Assembly (NCBI RefSeq): GCF_000722685.1
Contig: NZ_JPFV01000008.1
Span: forward strand, 124,001-188,000
DNA: 64,000 nucleotides
Origin: Streptococcus mitis
GTDB lineage: Bacteria > Bacillota > Bacilli > Lactobacillales > Streptococcaceae
Direction of reading: 5' to 3'
The position numbers were made by a program, and so were the translations under genes. The notes beneath the pieces were generated by a model. The model made no database searches and was not told the DNA's origin. It saw nothing but the letters and a program-made list of their open reading frames with translations. Below are positions 20,924 through 30,485 of the stretch, one piece after another (position 1 is the first letter of the stretch; every line of letters begins with the position of its first letter).

Positions 20924-22333
20924 TTAATTTCCTGCGTAATATTTTTGGATTCCCTTGATAATCCCTTCAACTAGTTTATCTTGGTAGTCACTACTGCGGA
21001 TTTTTTTGTTTTCTTCTGGATTATCCATATATCCCATCTCTAGCAAAACAGCTGGTTTGGCTGTTTCGCGAAGAACAGCAAAGGTTGCTTGCAAAAGTCC
21101 AGCATCTCTAGCTCCAGTTTCCGCTAGCAGTGAAGAATGGATATCAGCTGCGAGACGATTACTTTCACTCATCCGTTCAGGATTGTTGTGCCAATCCTTG
21201 TTAATCTTGCTAGGAAAACCAGGTTCTTCCTTGTAAGAATAGGTCTGGATACCTAGATTAACGGTTGTATCATTTCCTTTTGCATTGAAATGAAGGCTGA
21301 TGAAAAAGTCAGCATTGGTCTTGTTGACCATACGAGAACGTTCGGTAATAAAATCAACGTCTATATCACTATCTCGAGAGGTGAGAACGGTATAGCCTAG
21401 GCCTTCTAATCGTTTACGTAATTTACGGTAAACTTGTAGGTTCAATTCTTTCTCAGCTATGCCGTAATAATAAGCACCGCGATCCTTACCACCGTGTCCT
21501 GGATCTAGAAAAATAGTTTTAGAGTAATGTCCTTTTTGAAAACCTTGTGCTAATTCACGAAGCCATTTTCCATTTCCTTGGAAGAGCTGGTTTTTGCCAT
21601 CCACTGCATAGGTTCCTGTGACATACACACCATCGTCCTTAAGATAGTACCAAGCTTGATAGTCTGGGTCATAAATCCATTCCTTATGGGCCATGTAGCC
21701 ACCAGATTTAAGATAGTAGGAACCAATCCATTGTTTTTGAGCATAGCGTCCGCCAGCTTTGAGATAAAACCAGCTAGAGTAGTTTTGGTCGTAGACCCAT
21801 TCCTTATCTGCCATAGCACCGCTGGATTTGAGGTAGTAATCGCCTTTCCAGACATTGGCCAACATTCTACCGTAGCCATCAAAAACATACCACTTGCCAT
21901 TGATTTGGCTCCATTGGTTGGATAAATATTTACCTGAGCCATTGATATAGTACCAATTATTTCCCATCTGATACCAGCTGTTTTCAAGCAAATAGCCATG
22001 ACTATCAAAGAGATAACCATCATACAGAGTATCTGTAAATTTGACCCCAGTTTGACTATAAAAAGTCCATTTGCTTCCTTCTTTTACCCAGCCAGTCTGT
22101 ATAGGTTGATTGGGTTTGGTTTCCTTAGAAAGAGATGGCTTGGTTTCTTGTTCGCTTGGACTAGCTGTGCTTGACGAAGTTTCTGTACTAGCTTGTGAAC
22201 TGCTAACAGAAGTAGTTGTAGAACTACTAATATGGTTACTAGTAGAATGACTTGTGTCATCAGCCAAAACGACTTGGCTGGATAAGCCAAGAATAGCCAA
22301 AGCTAAAAGTGTCAGTCTTTTGTGTGATTTCAT
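20924..22333 (-). CDS. Choline-binding Amidase_3 N-acetylmuramoyl-L-alanine amidase
   Basis: A secreted wall hydrolase predicted to cut the amide between MurNAc and L-Ala. The 469-residue protein has a signal peptide (about 1-24, cleaved near VLADD), an S/T/E-rich linker (25-75), about seven aromatic GW-type choline-binding repeats (about 78-255, units such as NSWYQMGNNWYYING and KEWVYDQNYSSWFYL), and a C-terminal Amidase_3 zinc domain (about 270-468). Zinc and catalytic residues are in LDPGHGGKD, AEKELN, SLHFNA and LLEMGYMDN. The family differs from pneumococcal LytA (Amidase_2, catalytic domain at the N-terminus). It sits alone between the MBL gene and relA, with its own terminator. The substrate is inferred. 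Confidence 0.92.
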   Translation of the reverse strand: MKSHKRLTLLALAILGLSSQVVLADDTSHSTSNHISSSTTTSVSSSQASTETSSSTASPSEQETKPSLSKETKPNQPIQTGWVKEGSKWTFYSQTGVKFTDTLYDGYLFDSHGYLLENSWYQMGNNWYYINGSGKYLSNQWSQINGKWYVFDGYGRMLANVWKGDYYLKSSGAMADKEWVYDQNYSSWFYLKAGGRYAQKQWIGSYYLKSGGYMAHKEWIYDPDYQAWYYLKDDGVYVTGTYAVDGKNQLFQGNGKWLRELAQGFQKGHYSKTIFLDPGHGGKDRGAYYYGIAEKELNLQVYRKLRKRLEGLGYTVLTSRDSDIDVDFITERSRMVNKTNADFFISLHFNAKGNDTTVNLGIQTYSYKEEPGFPSKINKDWHNNPERMSESNRLAADIHSSLLAETGARDAGLLQATFAVLRETAKPAVLLEMGYMDNPEENKKIRSSDYQDKLVEGIIKGIQKYYAGN

Positions 22334-22660
22334 GTGATTTGCCTTTCTAGAAAAATGAAAATTCAGTAATTATCGTAAAAAACTGTTCATATTACCATTA
22401 TACACTAAAAAAGTTAGAAAATTATCAAAATATTAAACATTTCTTATTGAAAAAGGAAGAATATATTTTCATTTCACTAACTTTTAACGCAGTCAATATC
22501 AAAACAAAGTTAGATGAAGAACTAGATAAATTTGTTGTTTTAGTGTGAATCTTATGTTATCCTCCTTCCCAACAAACTGAATAAGCTTTAGAATCCTCTT
22601 TTTCTAGTTTTCATATTCTTAAAAAAGTGATAAAATGGTAGGAAGAATTGGAGAGTAGAG
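22334..22660. promoter_or_regulatory. Divergent intergenic region, amidase / relA
   Basis: A 327-bp AT-rich stretch without a gene. It must hold the minus-strand amidase promoter and the relA promoter. A TGA-TAAAAT extended -10 (22627-22635) lies 26 bases before the relA start. No other structure was recognised. Confidence 0.4.
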
Positions 22661-24883
22661 ATGCCGAAAGAAGTGAATTTAACAGGCGAAGAAGTTGTCG
22701 CTTTAACCAAAGAATATTTAACGGAAGAGGATGTTGCTTTTGTACATAAAGCCTTGGTCTATGCGGTGGATTGCCACAGTGGCCAGTATCGGAAATCTGG
22801 CGAACCCTACATTATTCACCCTATCCAAGTGGCAGGGATTTTAGCCAAACTCAAGCTAGATGCTGTAACGGTAGCTTGTGGTTTCTTGCATGATGTGGTA
22901 GAAGATACAGATGCGACCTTGGACGATTTGGAAAGAGAGTTTGGTCCTGATGTGCGCGTGATTGTCGATGGGGTTACTAAGCTTGGTAAGGTCGAGTACA
23001 AATCGATCGAGGAGCAGTTGGCTGAAAACCACCGTAAGATGCTCATGGCCATGTCTGAGGACATCCGTGTTATCTTGGTCAAACTGTCTGACCGCTTGCA
23101 CAATATGCGGACCCTGAAACATCTTCGAAAAGACAAGCAGGAGCGCATTTCCAAAGAAACCATGGAAATCTATGCCCCACTTGCCCATCGTCTGGGGATT
23201 TCCAGTGTCAAATGGGAATTGGAAGACTTATCTTTCCGTTATCTCAACCCAACGGAGTTTTACAAGATTACCCATATGATGAAGGAAAAGCGCAGAGAGC
23301 GTGAAGCATTGGTGGATGAGGTAGTCACAAAATTAGAAAACTATACGACAGATCGTCACTTGAAAGGGAAGATTTATGGTCGTCCCAAACATATTTACTC
23401 GATTTTCCGCAAAATGCAGGATAAGAGAAAACGCTTTGAGGAAATCTATGACCTGATTGCCATTCGTTGTATTTTGGATACCCAAAGTGATGTTTATGCC
23501 ATGCTTGGTTATGTGCATGAGCTTTGGAAACCGATGCCTGGTCGTTTCAAAGACTATATCGCCAACCGCAAGGCTAATGGTTACCAGTCTATCCATACGA
23601 CTGTTTATGGTCCAAAAGGGCCGATTGAATTCCAGATTCGAACTAAGGCCATGCATGAGGTAGCTGAGTATGGGGTTGCGGCTCACTGGGCTTATAAGAA
23701 AGGCGTTAAGGGGCAGGTTAACAGCAAAGAATCAGCTATTGGGATGAACTGGATCAAGGAGATGATGGAGCTCCAAGACCAGGCCGATGATGCCAAGGAA
23801 TTTGTTGATTCAGTTAAGGAAAACTATCTGGCTGAGGAGATTTACGTCTTTACTCCAGATGGAGCTGTCCGTTCCCTTCCAAAAGATTCAGGACCGATTG
23901 ACTTTGCTTACGAAATTCATACAAAAGTAGGGGAAAAAGCAACTGGTGCCAAGGTCAATGGTCGCATGGTTCCACTGACAACCAAGCTCAAAACAGGAGA
24001 TCAGGTTGAAATTGTTACCAACCCGAACTCCTTTGGACCTAGCCGTGACTGGCTCAACATGGTCAAGACCAGTAAGGCGCGAAACAAGATTCGTCAGTTC
24101 TTTAAAAACCAAGATAAGGAATTGTCTATCAACAAGGGTCGTGAGATGTTGATGGCCCAGTTCCAAGAAAATGGCTATGTGGCCAATAAATTCATGGACA
24201 AGCGCCACATGGATCAAGTTCTGCAAAAGACCAGCTACAAGACAGAAGAATCTCTCTTTGCGGCTATTGGTTTTGGAGAAATCGGTGCGATTACCGTCTT
24301 TAATCGTCTGACTGAAAAGGAACGCCGTGAGGAAGAGCGTGCCAAGGCCAAGGCTGAGGCAGAAGAACTTGTCAAAGGTGGCGAGGTCAAGGTTGAAAAT
24401 AAAGAAACCATCAAGGTCAAGCATGAGGGTGGTGTGGTCATTGAAGGTGCTTCTGGTCTCCTAGTGCGGATTGCCAAGTGCTGTAATCCAGTGCCTGGTG
24501 ATGATATTGTCGGCTACATCACCAAGGGTCGAGGCGTGGCTATTCACCGTGTGGACTGTATGAACCTGCGTGCCCAAGAAAACTACGAGCAACGTCTCCT
24601 TGATGTGGAGTGGGAAGACCAGTATTCAAACTCAAATAAGGAGTATATGGCCCATATCGATATTTACGGCCTCAACCGTACAGGACTGTTGAATGATGTA
24701 TTGCAAGTTCTTTCAAACACAACTAAGAATATCTCAACGGTCAACGCCCAGCCAACCAAGGATATGAAGTTTGCTAATATCCATGTCTCCTTTGGCATTG
24801 CCAACCTCTCGACGCTGACTACGGTCGTGGACAAGATTAAGAGTGTGCCAGAAGTTTACTCTGTTAAACGGACCAATGGCTAA
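22661..24883 (+). CDS. relA: Bifunctional (p)ppGpp synthetase/hydrolase RelA (Rsh)
   Basis: The long stringent-response enzyme that makes and degrades (p)ppGpp. The 740-residue protein has an N-terminal HD hydrolase domain with FLHDVVEDT (His77-Asp78) intact, a synthetase domain with [16 protein letters not shown] (about 305-320), a TGS domain (about 390-455, [14 protein letters not shown]), a zinc-finger-like region ([10 protein letters not shown]) and a C-terminal ACT domain. Both catalytic halves look complete, so it should be bifunctional. dtd follows after 29 bases in the same operon. Confidence 0.97.
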   Translation: MPKEVNLTGEEVVALTKEYLTEEDVAFVHKALVYAVDCHSGQYRKSGEPYIIHPIQVAGILAKLKLDAVTVACGFLHDVVEDTDATLDDLEREFGPDVRVIVDGVTKLGKVEYKSIEEQLAENHRKMLMAMSEDIRVILVKLSDRLHNMRTLKHLRKDKQERISKETMEIYAPLAHRLGISSVKWELEDLSFRYLNPTEFYKITHMMKEKRREREALVDEVVTKLENYTTDRHLKGKIYGRPKHIYSIFRKMQDKRKRFEEIYDLIAIRCILDTQSDVYAMLGYVHELWKPMPGRFKDYIANRKANGYQSIHTTVYGPKGPIEFQIRTKAMHEVAEYGVAAHWAYKKGVKGQVNSKESAIGMNWIKEMMELQDQADDAKEFVDSVKENYLAEEIYVFTPDGAVRSLPKDSGPIDFAYEIHTKVGEKATGAKVNGRMVPLTTKLKTGDQVEIVTNPNSFGPSRDWLNMVKTSKARNKIRQFFKNQDKELSINKGREMLMAQFQENGYVANKFMDKRHMDQVLQKTSYKTEESLFAAIGFGEIGAITVFNRLTEKERREEERAKAKAEAEELVKGGEVKVENKETIKVKHEGGVVIEGASGLLVRIAKCCNPVPGDDIVGYITKGRGVAIHRVDCMNLRAQENYEQRLLDVEWEDQYSNSNKEYMAHIDIYGLNRTGLLNDVLQVLSNTTKNISTVNAQPTKDMKFANIHVSFGIANLSTLTTVVDKIKSVPEVYSVKRTNG

Positions 24884-24912
24884 TTGGCCTAGCTCTTACT
24901 AGAAAGGCTATT

Positions 24913-25356
24913 ATGAAAATCATTATTCAACGGGTTAAAAAAGCCCAAGTGAGTATCGAAGGTCAGGTTCAGGGAAAAATCAATCAGGGACTCTTATTGC
25001 TGGTTGGTGTTGGACCAGAGGACCAAGAGGAAGATTTGGACTATGCTGTGAGAAAGCTTGTCAACATGCGGGTTTTTTCAGATGCAGAAGGCAAGATGAA
25101 CCTGTCTGTCAAAGATATTGAAGGAGAAATCCTCTCTATTTCTCAGTTTACCCTCTTTGCGGATACTAAGAAAGGCAATCGTCCAGCCTTTACAGGGGCA
25201 GCCAAGCCTGATATGGCATCAGACTTCTATGATGCATTTAATCAAAAATTAGCGCAAGAAGTGCCCGTTCAGACAGGCATCTTTGGAGCGGATATGCAAG
25301 TTGAGCTGGTTAATGACGGACCAGTCACCATTATCCTTGATACTAAAAATAGATAA
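24913..25356 (+). CDS. dtd: D-aminoacyl-tRNA deacylase
   Basis: Removes D-amino acids (and glycine from tRNA-Ala) mischarged on tRNA. The 147-residue, single-domain protein has the active-site motif SQFTLFAD (about 77-84), [11 protein letters not shown], and the cross-subunit Gly-Pro motif NDGPVT near the C-terminus. It is co-transcribed with relA and ends in a strong bidirectional terminator. Confidence 0.96.
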   Translation: MKIIIQRVKKAQVSIEGQVQGKINQGLLLLVGVGPEDQEEDLDYAVRKLVNMRVFSDAEGKMNLSVKDIEGEILSISQFTLFADTKKGNRPAFTGAAKPDMASDFYDAFNQKLAQEVPVQTGIFGADMQVELVNDGPVTIILDTKNR

Positions 25357-25393
25357 GAAAGACCAAGCCAAGCCGGCTTGGTTTTTCTTATCT
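25351..25393. terminator. Bidirectional terminator, dtd / membrane protein
   Basis: AGATAAGAAAGACCAAGCC pairs with GGCTTGGTTTTTCTTATCT around a 5-base loop. The stem is near-perfect, with T/A runs on both strands, so it serves both converging genes. It overlaps the end of dtd. Confidence 0.9.
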
Positions 25394-25394
25394 A

Positions 25395-25808
25395 TTACAA
25401 AATACTCCAAAATGAAATCTGTTCTTGATAGGCTTTTGGAAAGTCTCTTTTCAGGATTTGGCAAGTGCGATAGGGAGGGATGAGATGTCCTAGGATGAGG
25501 AGAGTTCCCTGAAGGAAAAGTGGCATACCACTTAAACATATCAAGGAGAGAATCATCAGGCTATCCCATAGGAGGATTTGTAAGGCAAAGCGCCAGAATC
25601 TTGGTCTAATCTGGGAATAGAGGTGACTAAAGTGGTCACAAAGTTGGTTAGAAAGATAGGTCAATAGCACAGGATGAAAGAAAATGAGCCAACCGCTATA
25701 AATCAAAATCCAGTCCCAAGTGAGCGCCTCTTTAAATGTCAAAAATGCCAGCATGATTCCATCAATGACAAGGAGCTCAATGGTTTTGATGAAGATGATT
25801 TTTTTCAT
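25395..25808 (-). CDS. Small integral membrane protein, unknown
   Basis: A 137-residue protein with about four hydrophobic segments and basic ends. I do not recognise a family. It resembles the next gene upstream (25839-26240) in length, the MKK[IL] start, segment layout and the C-terminal pattern (CHSTLYYRTADYL there, PPYRTCQILKRDFP here), suggesting tandem duplication. Both probably form one minus-strand unit, 30 bases apart. Confidence 0.6.
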   Translation of the reverse strand: MKKIIFIKTIELLVIDGIMLAFLTFKEALTWDWILIYSGWLIFFHPVLLTYLSNQLCDHFSHLYSQIRPRFWRFALQILLWDSLMILSLICLSGMPLFLQGTLLILGHLIPPYRTCQILKRDFPKAYQEQISFWSIL

Positions 25809-25838
25809 GCTAAAATCTCCTTTTCCTTAGAGACACTC

Positions 25839-26240
25839 TCATAAAGAGATGTGTTGGTCATAAAAGTCTGGATAGTGTTCCCTTAGGTAGTCCGCCGTCC
25901 TATAATATAAAGTAGAATGACAAGCAGTGACAATTGGCATAAGAGAGGGAAAACGCTGAGAACTAACGAAGGTTAAAAGGACAAAAAATAGAAAATCAAT
26001 GGTGAGAACTCCTAAATAGTAGAAGCGAATCTTTTTATTGATTTGAGGATAAATCTCAGCGAATTGATGTTTGAGTCGGACTACCAAGCGAAATAGCAGG
26101 AGTCCCTGAGCAAGGAGGAAAATAAAACCAGTGATCAGGAGCCATTCTAAAGCTGTCTCTTGTCTTGTGCTAAAAAATGCAAATAGTAGCAAATCGATGA
26201 CTGCAATTGCTATAAAATGGATTCTAAAGAGTTTTTTCAT
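25839..26240 (-). CDS. Small integral membrane protein, unknown (likely paralogue)
   Basis: 133 residues, about four hydrophobic segments, start MKKLFRIHFIAIAVIDLLLF. Not recognised; see the similar gene at 25395-25808. It is the first gene of the pair, with GGAGG upstream of the start. There is no signal for a specific function. Confidence 0.6.
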   Translation of the reverse strand: MKKLFRIHFIAIAVIDLLLFAFFSTRQETALEWLLITGFIFLLAQGLLLFRLVVRLKHQFAEIYPQINKKIRFYYLGVLTIDFLFFVLLTFVSSQRFPSLMPIVTACHSTLYYRTADYLREHYPDFYDQHISL

Positions 26241-26359
26241 GACAAGACCTCCCTCTTTTATCTAGCTTCATTCTACTCCAAAAGAATGGGAGTTACAAGT
26301 AAAATGATAAAAAATTTTAGTAAGGAGATTCTGATAGATTTCCTTATTTGATTTCCCTC

Positions 26360-27070
26360 TTATTGTTCCACTTCTTCATCGTTCCAGACAAATAAAGCTC
26401 CAATTGCATTGATGATATAAAAGATGTATTTTCCGATATTGGCGAAGTTTCCTTGAATACCAGCCTTTGTAAGCTGAACGAAATTGTAAATCAACCAAAA
26501 GCCCCACTGAGTTGTTAGTTTTAATGCGTTCAAAGCGTTGGCAATGAGGGACAGTCCAAAGGCAATAGTTGTTACGTAGGCAAGGAGATTCATCTTACCT
26601 CCATAGCCAATATAGTTGGTCACAAAGGCAAAGAGGAAGGCGATGATTGAAATAATGATGGCTGCCAATTTTACCTGTTTTTGGCTCATTTGGTTGGGTC
26701 TGCCTTCTTGCGAAGCTTCCCATTTCTTTATGGCAAAGGTATAAATGAGGAAGGTGACGGGATAGGTGATAATGGCCGCCTTATTTCCAAGGATATAATC
26801 AATAGCACCGGACAAAATAGTATTAACAATCCCAAAGTAATTTCCCCATTTGCTTAATTTTCCCGTGAAACGAGTGGATAACATGGAAATCCCAACGTTG
26901 GTTACGGAAATCAATCCAAAGGGAACAAGAGCAGTCCATGGTCCCCAATCTACAAATTTATCGAGGCGTGAGTTGAGGTAACCAGATGCAATCGCAATTC
27001 CAACGACCAAAGTAACCCCGAAGAGGTCAAACCATTTGGATGTCGCAAAAATTTTTAGTGATTTTTTCAT
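26360..27070 (-). CDS. PnuC-like membrane transporter
   Basis: A 236-residue membrane protein with about seven hydrophobic segments and the length and aromatic-rich spacing of PnuC-type nicotinamide riboside/ribonucleotide transporters (for example TTQWGFWLIYNFVQLTKAGIQG near residues 186-207). The assignment is from overall resemblance and from the pneumococcal gene next to psaR, so the substrate is tentative. It is on the same strand as psaR, but a terminator hairpin separates the two. Confidence 0.6.
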   Translation of the reverse strand: MKKSLKIFATSKWFDLFGVTLVVGIAIASGYLNSRLDKFVDWGPWTALVPFGLISVTNVGISMLSTRFTGKLSKWGNYFGIVNTILSGAIDYILGNKAAIITYPVTFLIYTFAIKKWEASQEGRPNQMSQKQVKLAAIIISIIAFLFAFVTNYIGYGGKMNLLAYVTTIAFGLSLIANALNALKLTTQWGFWLIYNFVQLTKAGIQGNFANIGKYIFYIINAIGALFVWNDEEVEQ

Positions 27071-27139
27071 AGTTTAAACTATCTTTCTTGTTTTTTTACA
27101 AACATTCTACAACTAAATGAAAGTAAAATCAAATGATAG

Positions 27140-27172
27140 AAATAAAACCCTGAAAATAAAACTTTCAGGGTT
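27140..27172 (-). terminator. Terminator after psaR
   Basis: On the minus strand, AACCCTGAAA and TTTCAGGGTT form a stem with a 7-base loop, followed by TTATTT. Confidence 0.8.
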
Positions 27173-27191
27173 GGTTGGGGTGCTTGAGAAA

Positions 27192-27842
27192 TTAGTCGAT
27201 TTTCTCGACGTAGAGTTGTTTGGCAATGTCCATACCTACTTGTAAATCCTCTTCCTTACTGAGGATAGTGAAAGTATTGCTGAAGCCATCAAACTGCTTG
27301 ACTTGGAGAGGATCACCGATGTGAAGTGAGTTCTTATCCAGATAATGGAGAATGTCAAAACTATCGTGCACACGAGTCAGGCGGTAGGCGCCAGCTTCCT
27401 TGATATCAGCTAGTGGGAGGTTGTTGATTTCAACCAGAAGTTCTCCCTTGGCAGGAATAGTTCCTCCGTGAGGGCAGGTTTTGGGGAATCCAAGCAATTT
27501 TTCAAGTCTCTCCACGAATAGGTCAGAGACAGTATGTTCCAATACCTCAGCTTCCTCGTGAATCTGGTCACTCGTATAGTCTAAATGATGAACTAGAAAA
27601 ACTTCAATCAAGCGGTGTTTACGGTAGAGCTCAGAGACCAGTTTGAGGCCGAGGTCAGTCAGTAGATAGCCAGATTCCTTGTCTTTGAGGATGAGATTTT
27701 CGCTCTTCATCCGTTTAATCATTTCAGTTACGGCAGGGGGAGAGACTTGCATGCGAGCCGCAATTTCTTTGTTGGTGATTTTATGCAAATCTATGCCAAT
27801 TTCATAAATACATTTGAGATAATCTTCTTTATTCGGGGTCAT
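27192..27842 (-). CDS. psaR: Mn-dependent DtxR/MntR-family repressor PsaR
   Basis: A 216-residue metalloregulator that represses psaBCA and other genes when Mn(II) is sufficient. Domain order: N-terminal winged helix (about 5-65, with recognition region MQVSPPAVTEMIKRM), metal-binding/dimerisation domain (about 66-140, EVFLVHHLDYTSDQIHEEAEVLEH), and a C-terminal SH3-like FeoA domain. It reads away from the phosphoesterase at 27954. The probable target operator is upstream of psaB in this window. Confidence 0.93.
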   Translation of the reverse strand: MTPNKEDYLKCIYEIGIDLHKITNKEIAARMQVSPPAVTEMIKRMKSENLILKDKESGYLLTDLGLKLVSELYRKHRLIEVFLVHHLDYTSDQIHEEAEVLEHTVSDLFVERLEKLLGFPKTCPHGGTIPAKGELLVEINNLPLADIKEAGAYRLTRVHDSFDILHYLDKNSLHIGDPLQVKQFDGFSNTFTILSKEEDLQVGMDIAKQLYVEKID

Positions 27843-27953
27843 TCGTTTCCTCTTGTCTAATATCTTTATCTAGTATATCAAAAAAAGCTAGATTTCTCTA
27901 GCTGTGACTTTTTATGTTATACTTATTGCAAGAGAAAAAACGAGGAGATGAAT

Positions 27954-28796
27954 ATGACGAAAATAGCTCTTCTTTCAGATATTCATGGAAATACCACCGC
28001 CTTGGAGGCTGTTTTGGCAGATGCTCGGCAGCTAGGAGTGGATGAATACTGGCTTTTGGGAGACATTCTCATGCCAGGGACAGGGCGTAGAAGGATTTTG
28101 GACTTGTTGGATCAACTACCGATTACGGCTAGAGTTTTGGGAAACTGGGAAGACAGTCTTTGGCATGGTGTCCGAAAGGAATTGGATAGTACTCGTCCCA
28201 GTCAACGCTATCTCTTACGCCAGTGCCAGTATGTTTTAGAGGAAATTTCCCTAGAACAAATTGAACTGCTTCACAATCAACCCCTCCAGATTCATCGTCA
28301 GTTTGGTGATTTGACGGTAGGAATTAGCCATCATCTGCCTGATAAGAACTGGGGACGAGAGTTGATTCATACTGGAGCGCAAGAGGATTTTGACCGCTTG
28401 GTGACCAACCCGCCTTGTGATATCGCTGTATATGGTCATATTCACCAGCAGTTGCTTCGTTATGGGACTGGTGGTCAATTGATTGTCAATCCGGGTTCGA
28501 TTGGGCAACCTTTCTTTTTAGATGCCCAGTTACGGAAGGACTTGCGAGCCCAGTATATGATTTTGGAGTTTGATGACAAGGGCTTGGTAGATATGGACTT
28601 CCGACGGGTAGACTACGATGTGGCAGCTGAATTGCAACTGGCTAAAGACCTCAAACTTCCTTATTTTGAGGTTTACTATGAAAGTCTGGTCAATGGTATT
28701 CACCATACTCATCATCAGGAATTTCTGAGAGAATTGGCCCAGAAAGAGGGCTATGATAGGGAATTAGATGCTTGGTTGAAAAGTGGTAACGATTGA
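27954..28796 (+). CDS. Calcineurin-like metallophosphoesterase
   Basis: A 280-residue phosphoesterase of the Metallophos_2 (YfcE/MJ0936-like) class. Visible metal-site motifs are LLSDIHGNTTALEAV near the start, GD in LLGDIL, VLGNWE (normally GNHD), SHH and YGHIHQQ. I start at 27954, 6 bases after GAGGAG, rather than the ATG at 27948, which overlaps that ribosome site. The substrate is not known. The Trp in GNWE in place of His is a visible family variation. Confidence 0.85.
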   Translation: MTKIALLSDIHGNTTALEAVLADARQLGVDEYWLLGDILMPGTGRRRILDLLDQLPITARVLGNWEDSLWHGVRKELDSTRPSQRYLLRQCQYVLEEISLEQIELLHNQPLQIHRQFGDLTVGISHHLPDKNWGRELIHTGAQEDFDRLVTNPPCDIAVYGHIHQQLLRYGTGGQLIVNPGSIGQPFFLDAQLRKDLRAQYMILEFDDKGLVDMDFRRVDYDVAAELQLAKDLKLPYFEVYYESLVNGIHHTHHQEFLRELAQKEGYDRELDAWLKSGND

Positions 28797-28871
28797 CATT
28801 ACAACGAAAAAGGGTATAATAAAAGAAAAAGAAGAGTAGGGGCAGGGTAGCCTCGTCAAAAGGAGAAGAGG

Positions 28872-29309
28872 ATGCAAATTCCAAGTAGATTTACCATTGC
28901 GACTCATATGCTGATAATCATTGCCCTCGAGGGGAAGGAAAGCAAGGTGACCAGTGATTTTCTGGCTGCTAGTGTCGGGGTCAATCCTGTCATTATCAGA
29001 AAAACCTTGTCCCAGTTGAAGAAGGCAGAACTAATTTCAGTAGCGCGAGGAACAGGGGGAACAGAGATTGTCAAGGACCTCAAAGACATTAGTCTTTTAG
29101 ATGTTTATCAAGCGGTCGAGTGTCTTGGTAAGACAGGTCAACTCTTCAGTTTCCATGACAATCCAAATCCAAATTGCCCAGTTGGAGCGCATATTCATGA
29201 TGTTTTAGATCAAAAATTGGAGAGGATCCAGCTGGCTATGGAGGCTGAGCTTGGTCAGACCAGTCTAGAGCAAGTCGTGGCTGACGCAGAGAGTCAAATG
29301 AAGGAGTAA
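28872..29309 (+). CDS. Rrf2-family transcriptional regulator
   Basis: A 145-residue Rrf2 protein: N-terminal winged helix (about 1-60, with VTSDFLAASVGVNPVIIRKTL), then the wing RGTGGTEIVKDLKDISLLDVYQAVE. It has only two cysteines in the central region (VECLGK and NPNCPV) instead of the three of IscR/NsrR, so a classical Fe-S cluster is unlikely. AGGAGAAGAGG precedes the start. It is probably autoregulated; the target is unknown. Confidence 0.88.
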   Translation: MQIPSRFTIATHMLIIIALEGKESKVTSDFLAASVGVNPVIIRKTLSQLKKAELISVARGTGGTEIVKDLKDISLLDVYQAVECLGKTGQLFSFHDNPNPNCPVGAHIHDVLDQKLERIQLAMEAELGQTSLEQVVADAESQMKE

Positions 29310-29333
29310 GAGGGATAGATGCCCTCTTTTTTA
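29308..29333 (+). terminator. Terminator after the Rrf2 gene
   Basis: AAGAGGG and CCCTCTT flank an ATAGATG loop, followed by TTTTT. It begins in the stop codon. Confidence 0.8.
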
Positions 29334-29377
29334 CGCCGGATAATTATGATAAAATGTAGTTATAAAAGGAGGAAGAA

Positions 29378-30397
29378 ATGTATCTCGTTATAGGAATTGT
29401 ATTAGCCTTTATAGTGTCATTTTGGAAAGATAACAGAAGTTTGTAGAATCCAGTATTATTTTTATTATCCCTCATTTTAAGTTATATTTCTCTATCTCAC
29501 CTTTTTTATAAAAATGGGTATGAGAATATTCAGTTAGCTTTTTATGTAGTTGCCTTTGTTTTACTCCCGTTTCTGATTTTTTTGAGTGGTATCTTTTTAA
29601 TCTATAATGGTGTTATCCTGTTGAAGCGAGAGGGACGTTCAAAAGCCAATTATCTCTCAACGCTTTTTGGAATAGTCATTTTGGTATTTTTTCCCTTGAT
29701 TTCATTTCGATTAGGAAATCGAAATGAATTATTTTATACATATCACTTTCTAAACATTTTATTTGTATTAATCGTTTATTCTTACTTTATTTTTGGTTTT
29801 GCTTTCGTGGGTTTTATGTTGTACTCTATTTTATATCTCTTTATTCCTAAGAAGAAGCATTATGATTTTATTATCATTCACGGTGCTGGTTTATTAGGCG
29901 GAGAAAAGGTAACACCTTTGCTAAAGAGGAGAATTGATAAGGCAGTAGAAGCTTACCACAAGTCTAAGAATTCTAACATAAAAATTATTGCCAGTGGTGG
30001 TCAAGGAGCAGATGAAAAGATTTCTGAAGCGCAGGCCATTTATAACTATATTTTAGAAGAGACAGATGTCAGCAAGGAATCTGTTCTTCTTGAAGATAAG
30101 TCCAGAACAACCTATGAAAATTTATTGTTTTCAAAAGAAATTGGAGAACAATTGGTTGAAAATCCGTGTTTCCTCTTTGTTACAAATGACTATCATGTCT
30201 TTAGAACTAGTACTTATGCTCGTAAGTTAAATATGAAGGGAGATGGACTCGGATGTAGGACAGCCGGCTACTACATACCATCTGCTTTTATTCGGGAGTA
30301 CGTGGCTCTCTGTGTTAAAATGAAATGGCTCTTCCTCGCCTTTTATGTTCCGATATTAGTTATCATTTTGCTAGCCTATAAAGGGGTTATTTGGTAG
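29378..30397 (+). pseudogene. YdcF/DUF218 family membrane protein interrupted by an in-frame TAG
   Basis: An open frame starts at the ATG at 29378 behind AGGAGGAAGAA, runs 22 codons (MYLVIGIVLAFIVSFWKDNR..), meets TAG at 29444-29446, and continues in the same frame without another stop to 30397. The complete product would be about 339 residues: several N-terminal transmembrane segments, then a DUF218/YdcF domain (IIHGAGLLGGEKVTP, ASGGQGADEKISEA, SRTTYENLLFSKEI, FVTNDYHVFR) and a final C-terminal helix. The domain itself is intact. Without suppression or restart (TTG at 29582), the full protein is not made. YdcF proteins act at the cell envelope; their reaction is poorly known. Confidence 0.8.
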
Positions 30398-30410
30398 TTA
30401 GATTTTATTT

Positions 30411-30460
30411 AAAAAGACTTAGAATGCACATGGAAGTATGTATTCTAGGTCTTTTGTTTT
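30411..30460 (+). terminator. Terminator after the YdcF-type gene
   Basis: AAAAGACTTAGAATGCA pairs imperfectly with TGTATTCTAGGTCTTTT, followed by GTTTTG. Confidence 0.75.
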
Positions 30461-30485
30461 GTATTCATTTGATTTTTGAAAGGTA

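Noticed and set aside
21550..22023. 157-codon frame overlapping the amidase choline-binding repeats in another frame
   Set aside because: Repetitive DNA gives long open shadow frames; the repeats in the amidase frame are the real signal.
23888..24424. 178-codon minus-strand frame antisense to relA
   Set aside because: A shadow of relA, whose domains continue through this region.
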